A stretch of DNA of 64,000 nt from Candidatus Gillettellia adelgis. Its GTDB lineage: Bacteria > Pseudomonadota > Gammaproteobacteria > Enterobacterales > Enterobacteriaceae. Where the stretch lies: positions 186,001-250,000 of the forward strand of contig CP047043.1 in NCBI GenBank assembly GCA_020541285.1. Direction: 5' to 3'. The notes under the pieces were generated by a model, which had not been told where the DNA came from, did not search any database, and saw only the letters and a list, made by a program, of their open reading frames with translations. The position numbers and the translations under genes were made by a program. This document shows positions 58,983 to 64,000 of this stretch, in pieces (the stretch's first letter is position 1; each line of letters starts with the position of its first letter).

Positions 58983-60593
58983 TTATCAGACTGGATTTTC
59001 TAGTAAAAGATATTTTTATCATTTAATACTTTCGTAATTTTATTGTGAACTTTACTTTATCAGTAAATATGCTGCATGTAGCATCAATTATATTTACTTA
59101 TAATAATATTACATTAATCGTTTGTTAGTAGTAAACATAAACTCTTTATCACAGACACTGTGAGAAGAATTAGATTCGTCTAACTTTTCTCCTGTTATCT
59201 TATAATAAGAGGAGAAAGCTGAGATATACGCTTCCTAAGACGACTTGCCTTCAAGACCCTAATACAAAAATAAACACGCCCAAACGGCCAAGAGATCCTC
59301 TCTGTTAATATGTGATAGATATCAGAAAGCCATATGCAATAAAGTTGCCAGAATAATAATCGAAAATATGGTATATATAATAAAAATTTTATTTCTTATA
59401 TAATTAAAATAATAGATAATTGCATCATCCTCACCACTCTTTCTTTAGCATTTCATAAAATACTCTCAGTGTGTTTAATGAGTACCTTGATTGATATAAT
59501 GAGACTTTCATCATGCTATAACACTCTATGTTAGAGGGTTAGTGACCGTGTGTGTGTTTAGATGTATACTACCAACTTGTTGTTCGTAAAGATCTTATTT
59601 TAATCGCCAAAATCATTACAATACTAAATAGGAATCCTGGTAAGCAATCCGGGAACTCATACTGGCAGTTTTACTATGATGATAAAGAGCGCGCCGTTAT
59701 AATAGTATGTCGCAGTATCGCGAGTCGTCCTACAAAACACTCAACTAGATAGTCATGTGAAATGTAAGGTATATGTACATCTCTGCTATAGTAACTACTC
59801 AGTTTAATAAGTTTCATTTTTCTCAATCGATTTACGAGCACAGAGTTCTAGATGTATCGCGAGATCTAATGAGTACGATACATTTTCAGTATTAATAGAT
59901 TAGATTGCATCAAGACTAATTGAGTGGTAGCAAGTTATACTAATAGTTCATCAGAGTCAAGATCGAAACACGTTTATTAACGTTATACGTATGAATTGCT
60001 AGTCATAAATAAGCTAGTTGTATTAGTGATCTGATTCATTCAATGTTTTAAAATTTATAAAACTTATCCTACTAGCTTCGTTTTTGTGTTATGACTACAT
60101 ATGTTTCCTAAGGTTTATAGTTACGCTGAGTAGCGTTCAGTGTTGGTGTCAAACAAATATAGCAGATAAAAACGTAAATACCATAATCAGTCGCCTAAAT
60201 AGTATGACTAGGGCGGTAGTAGATTACCTATAATATATAATACGTTCTGTAAGTATAAAAATAACTTTAAAAAAGTTAGAATATCTTAATAAGTAATATA
60301 ATGTGTCGAGGAAATTTAATGCATATATAACTTGTATTATAAACAGTCTACTGGTTTTCAGTGGTATAAAAGAGTTTTTTTACATGCGTAAAATAAGAGT
60401 AGTGCTGTAATAATGATGGAATATTGTTAATTTTAAGGAATACTAAGGTAAATAGATTTATATTAAATCAAAAAAATTAAATGTTTATATGTGGTGTATA
60501 AATCTGCTGTGTTACGATTACAATATTTGTATATCAGTCTATATAAGTATTATAAGCGGTACGCGGGACTAGGTTGTGTAAGGATAGTAAATG
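58983..60593. other. 1.6-kb AT-rich spacer between smpB and lysS
   Basis: No gene recognised. In E. coli ratA and ratB are divergent from smpB; their motifs cannot be read. A 66-codon open frame at 59552-59752 (plus) is probably accidental. Confidence 0.45.
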
Positions 60594-62111
60594 TTATTTT
60601 TGTGGGCGCATTGTTGGGAACAAAATAACATCTCGGATGGTATGACTATTAGTAAGCATCATCACTATACGATCAATACCAAGACCTAGACCGGCAGTCG
60701 GTGGTAAGCCGTGTTCTAATGCAGTGACATAGTCTTTATCGTAAAACATTAGTTCATTATTATCTGTATCTTTTATGATCATTTGATCTGTAAAGCGCTT
60801 TGCCTGATCTTCTGCATCGTTGAGTTCAGAAAAACCATTTCCAATTTCACAACCACCAACGAAAAACTCAAAGCGGTCAGTGATGTCTGGATTTAGATTA
60901 TTACGGCGTGCAAGAGGAGATACTTCAGCTGAGTACTCGGTAACGAAGGTCGGTTGAATTAAATGACTTACTGCTACTGTTTCAAAAATCTCAGTTATAA
61001 TACGGCCTAATTTCCAGTTATGTTCTACTTTAATACCGATCGATTCAGCGATAGTGATTGTTTTTCCCATATCAGTTAGATCAGCTACATTAATTTTTGG
61101 GCTATGTTTTTGAATTGCTTCAGTGATGGTTAGTTTGTTGAAGGGTTTTCCAAAATCAAATACTTCATTACCATATTTTACTAAATTAGTATGTAGTATT
61201 TTTTCTGTTAAAGTGCGCAATAGGGATTCAGTTAGTTCGATAAGATCGTTGTAATCGGCATAAGCCATATAGAGTTCCATCATTGTGAACTCTGGATTAT
61301 GATGTGGTGAAACACCTTCATTTCGGAAGTTACGGTTGATTTCGAACACTCTTTCGAAACCACCAATTACTAGTCGCTTGAGGTACAACTCTGGTGAGAT
61401 ACGTAGATACATATTGAGGTTTAATGCATTATGGTAAGTAATGAACGGACGCGCTATGGCACCACCTGGAATAACGTGCATCATTGGTGTTTCGACTTCC
61501 ATGAACCCACGCTCTATCATAAAGCTTCGAATTAATACCATTACTTGAGAACGCACCTTGAAGATATTGCGAACCCTTTCATTGGTGATTAAATCTAAAT
61601 ATCTCTGCCGATAACGGGTTTCTTGGCTGGTAAGGCCATGAAATTTGTCCGGTAGTGGACGTAGAGATTTCGTTAGAAGACGCAGTTCACTACAGTGAAT
61701 CGATAGTTCACCCGTCTTAGTTTTAAATAATTTTCCTCGTGCACCAATTATATCACCTAAATCCCAAAGCTTAAACTGCTTGTTGTAGACGTTCGCAGTG
61801 AGTTTGTCGCGCGTAAGATATAACTGAATACGGCCACCTACGTCTTGCAAAGTGACAAACGATGCCTTTCCTAAAATACGGCGGGTCATCATACGACCAG
61901 CAACAGTAACATCTATATTGAGCGCTGTTAGCTCTGTGTTGTCTTTGTCGTTATACGCGAATTTTAGTTTATCGGAGGTTGTATTACGCCGAAAGTCATT
62001 TGGAAATGCAGTGCCGTTTTGACGTAGGTGATTCAGTTTATCACGGCGAGATTGCAACTCATGATTAAGATTTGTCATCTGATCGATGCATTTTGATGGT
62101 TGCTGAGACAT
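60594..62111 (-). CDS. lysS: Lysyl-tRNA synthetase (class II)
   Basis: LysS charges tRNA-Lys. The protein is 505 residues, identical in length to E. coli. An N-terminal OB-fold anticodon-binding domain (about 70-150, with [19 protein letters not shown]) precedes the catalytic domain. That domain has class II motif 1 ([15 protein letters not shown]), motif 2 ([13 protein letters not shown]) and motif 3 ([13 protein letters not shown]). Two E. coli residues differ near conserved blocks: HHNPEFT for RHNPEFT and [12 protein letters not shown] for [12 protein letters not shown]; neither is a known catalytic residue. The start is 11 bp after the prfB stop, preserving the prfB-lysS operon. Confidence 0.97.
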   Translation of the reverse strand: MSQQPSKCIDQMTNLNHELQSRRDKLNHLRQNGTAFPNDFRRNTTSDKLKFAYNDKDNTELTALNIDVTVAGRMMTRRILGKASFVTLQDVGGRIQLYLTRDKLTANVYNKQFKLWDLGDIIGARGKLFKTKTGELSIHCSELRLLTKSLRPLPDKFHGLTSQETRYRQRYLDLITNERVRNIFKVRSQVMVLIRSFMIERGFMEVETPMMHVIPGGAIARPFITYHNALNLNMYLRISPELYLKRLVIGGFERVFEINRNFRNEGVSPHHNPEFTMMELYMAYADYNDLIELTESLLRTLTEKILHTNLVKYGNEVFDFGKPFNKLTITEAIQKHSPKINVADLTDMGKTITIAESIGIKVEHNWKLGRIITEIFETVAVSHLIQPTFVTEYSAEVSPLARRNNLNPDITDRFEFFVGGCEIGNGFSELNDAEDQAKRFTDQMIIKDTDNNELMFYDKDYVTALEHGLPPTAGLGLGIDRIVMMLTNSHTIRDVILFPTMRPQK

Positions 62112-62121
62112 TTTTGTTCCT

Positions 62122-63220
62122 TTATAATCCCGCTTTCAAGCTTGCTGCGATAAATTTATTCAGATTACCATCTAGTACAGCTTGTGTATTGCGTGTTGTA
62201 ATGTTTGTTCGCAAATCTTTAATATGTGGATCATCTAGCACGTAAGAACGAATTTGACTACCCCAACTAATATTAGATTTTTTATCTTCTATTCTTTGTT
62301 TGTTGATATTTTTCTTGCGTATCTCAAGATCGTATAGTTTAGCGCGCAATTGTTTAAATGCTTGATCTTTGTTTTTATGTTGAGAACGGTCAGTTTGACA
62401 CTGTGCTACAATATTAGTAGGAAGATGAGTAATACGGACGGCTGATTCAGTTTTATTGACATGCTGACCACCTGCGCCAGAGGAGCGGTAAACATCAATG
62501 CGAAGATCCGCCGCGTTAATTGCAATATCGATATCATCGTCTACTTCCTGGTAGATAAATACCGAGCTGAATGAGGTGTGACGACGTCGATCTGCGTCAA
62601 AAGGGCTTTTACGAACTAGACGATGCACGCCAGTTTCAGTACGCAACCAACCAAATGCGTAGTTACCAATGATTTTGGTTGTAACAGATTTGATCCCCGC
62701 AATATCGCCATTGGATTTTTCTATCACTTCGGTCTTAAAATCTTGAGATTCTGCCCATCGTAGATACATACGTAACAACATATTAGTCCAATCCTGTGCT
62801 TCAGTGCCACCCGAACCAGCTTGAATGTCTAGGTAGCAGTTAGCACTATCGTTTTCACCTGAAAACATACGTTGAAATTCTAATTGCTCCAGCTTATATA
62901 CTAGTTTATTCAGATCGGTAGAAACTTCCTTTAAGGTTTCTATATTGCTTTCCTCTAGCGCTAATGCTAATAGAACACTAACGTCTTCTCGGTCCTGTAC
63001 TAATGTGTCCACAGTTTTTATGATAGTTGCTAATTCTGCACGTTCTTTACTCAGTGCTTTTGCGTGATTTGGTTTATTCCAAACCTTAGGTCGCTCTAAC
63101 TCAGCATGAACTTCTTCCAGACGTTCCTTCTTAGATTCATAGTTAAAGATACCTCTTAAGCATGTTAGTGCGCTTAGATAAATCTTGAATGCAGTTTTTT
63201 AACGGATTAGTTTCAAACAT
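62122..63220 (-). CDS. prfB: Peptide chain release factor 2, made by programmed +1 frameshift
   Basis: RF2 ends translation at UGA and UAA. The gene is in two frames. From ATG 63220, 25 codons ([14 protein letters not shown]...) run to an in-frame stop at 63145-63143. The +1 frame from 63144 then reads [16 protein letters not shown] to the TAA at 62122, 365 residues in all, the same as E. coli. The codon-recognition tripeptide SPF and the peptidyl-hydrolysis GGQ ([13 protein letters not shown]) are intact. After SPF the usual small residues are replaced, giving [10 protein letters not shown]. The internal stop is UAA rather than UGA. Annotating from the GTG at 63012 would drop about 70 N-terminal residues. 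UGA is in use in this window (rpsA, zapD, erpA, sbcB), so RF2 is needed. Confidence 0.95.
63135..63160 (-). promoter_or_regulatory. prfB programmed +1 frameshift site with UAA
   Basis: The site reads CTTAAGAGGTATCTTTAAC (E. coli CTTAGGGGGTATCTTTGAC). The slippery CUU codon, the spacing and a weaker internal Shine-Dalgarno (GAGG) are kept. The stop at 63145-63143 is TAA; skipping its first T puts ribosomes in the long frame at AAC. In E. coli low RF2 activity at UGA promotes the shift and so autoregulates RF2. UAA can also be read by RF1, which should weaken that control. Confidence 0.9.
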
Positions 63221-64000
63221 GATTGTGTGTTCTTTTGTATTGTTATTGTGGATAACAAATGCTAAATTAATTGATGATTTTAACTGATTTTATTATCAGT
63301 TTGTAGTTAATTAGTTAATTTTTGATAGTGAAGATAATATAAGGTGCATCTTACTCAAATCTTTGTTATGATCAGAAAATTCATATAATTACAGATGTTA
63401 TACCAATCACTATGTATTATGGCTATAAAAACTCATTGATATAGATTGTATCGATTATCTACATTTTGTAAAGTCATCTCTCTAACAATCAAGTCGTTTT
63501 GTTTAATAATAGAGTAGTATGTATTTAAGTCGATATGTTTAGTTGTCATTTACTATCGAGTCACTGCGTAAGCAGCTTGGAATACTGCTAACTCGGCAGC
63601 CATTGCTGCAGCGGATAACTTGAATACACACTTGACTATAGAAATACTTCGCCCTAAGATCATCATATCCACTTTACTATTATTAGCGATAGCTACAATC
63701 TAGCAATGTAGTATTAGAATACATAAGTTTATCGGTACTTCTATCGTGATAGTGTATCTGTGTTATTCTATTAAAGTTAGCGAAATTTTTTAAATTCATT
63801 TGTATTATGTAGTACCGCCACTGTACTGTATACCACTCAACATCGCGATTACATTAAGGAAATATATATCTAGTTATTTTAGAATTTCATATGTTTTATC
63901 TTAAAACTAAAATAATCGAGTCTTGCACGAGTTATATCCTGTACGCCACTTGGAAAGACTAGGTAGTGTGGAAAGAGCTATCAGGTAAGAGAAACGCGAA
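63221..64000. other. AT-rich region upstream of prfB to the window end
   Basis: No live gene. In E. coli recJ lies directly upstream of prfB on the same strand; a faint recJ trace is listed separately. Confidence 0.45.
63545..63660 (-). pseudogene. recJ: Possible recJ remnant
   Basis: On the minus strand one frame reads LGRSISIVKCVFKLSAAAMA and then AELAVF. It resembles two RecJ segments, GSGRSIQG and LKFGGHAMAAGLSLEE, if about 15 residues between them were deleted. recJ is the normal upstream neighbour of prfB on this strand. The match is short, the metal-binding histidine is replaced, and nothing else of RecJ can be followed, so the call is tentative. Confidence 0.3.

Noticed and set aside
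63012-63220. prfB as a frameshift-killed pseudogene
   Set aside because: The leader is exactly 25 codons, the slippery site and spacing are conserved, and the long frame with SPF and GGQ is intact, so programmed frameshifting is the better reading.
1-64000. CRISPR arrays, prophage, insertion sequences, rRNA and tRNA genes
   Set aside because: I looked for regularly spaced repeats, transposase motifs and T-arm consensus on both strands and saw none besides the tmRNA; tRNAs could still be missed by eye.

Overview
The window looks like chromosome from a host-restricted, AT-rich gammaproteobacterial (Enterobacterales) endosymbiont caught midway through genome erosion. Every intact gene has a close Escherichia coli-type counterpart of normal length, and many E. 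coli neighbourhoods survive: brnQ-proY, coaE-zapD-yacG, serC-aroA-cmk-rpsA-ihfB-msbA-lpxK, yhgN/asd, prfB-lysS and smpB-ssrA. Only about 40% of the 64 kb is coding (my hand estimate). The genes are separated by 1-4 kb of AT-rich DNA with no IS elements, phage, CRISPR, rRNA or recognisable tRNA. Sodalis-like or Serratia symbiotica-like symbionts fit this picture, but the genus cannot be fixed from the window alone.

Much of the apparently empty DNA is decayed gene sequence. Reading across frames I recognise ubiB and ubiE (minus strand, downstream of rmuC), mtn (plus strand, next to erpA), fruK-fruA (plus strand, facing nfo) and plaP/yeeF (plus strand, facing sbcB). Weaker cases are rsmJ (after prlC), dgt (before mtn) and recJ (upstream of prfB). 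The losses remove ubiquinone synthesis steps, fructose uptake, putrescine uptake and methylthioadenosine/S-adenosylhomocysteine salvage.

Layout: plsB 3' end (2-1375); proY and brnQ (2.5-5.3 kb); ubiB and ubiE ruins then rmuC (5.9-10.2 kb); dgt and mtn ruins then erpA (11.5-14.3 kb); coaE-zapD-yacG (16.7-18.5 kb); lpxK, msbA, ihfB, rpsA, cmk, aroA and serC on the minus strand (21.6-33.7 kb); manA and yhgN (37.1-39.5 kb); asd inside a nearly perfect 870-bp inverted repeat (39.7-43.0 kb); rsmJ ruin and prlC (43.3-45.8 kb); fruKA ruins and nfo (47-50.7 kb); plaP ruin and sbcB (53.6-56.4 kb); tmRNA and smpB (58.1-59.0 kb); lysS and prfB (60.6-63.2 kb).

Retained functions are translation and ribosome rescue (rpsA, lysS, prfB, smpB, ssrA), DNA maintenance (ihfB, rmuC, nfo, sbcB), envelope lipids and LPS (plsB, lpxK, msbA, probably manA), amino-acid and cofactor precursors (aroA, serC, asd, coaE), iron-sulfur delivery (erpA), division (zapD, yacG) and amino-acid import (brnQ, proY).

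Most notable observations: the prfB programmed frameshift site carries UAA where the well-studied sites have UGA; AroA has Ser at the position of E. coli Pro101, the classic glyphosate-tolerance substitution; asd sits between long near-identical inverted repeats made of noncoding DNA; and a perfect 22-bp hairpin overlaps the encoded CCA end of tmRNA.
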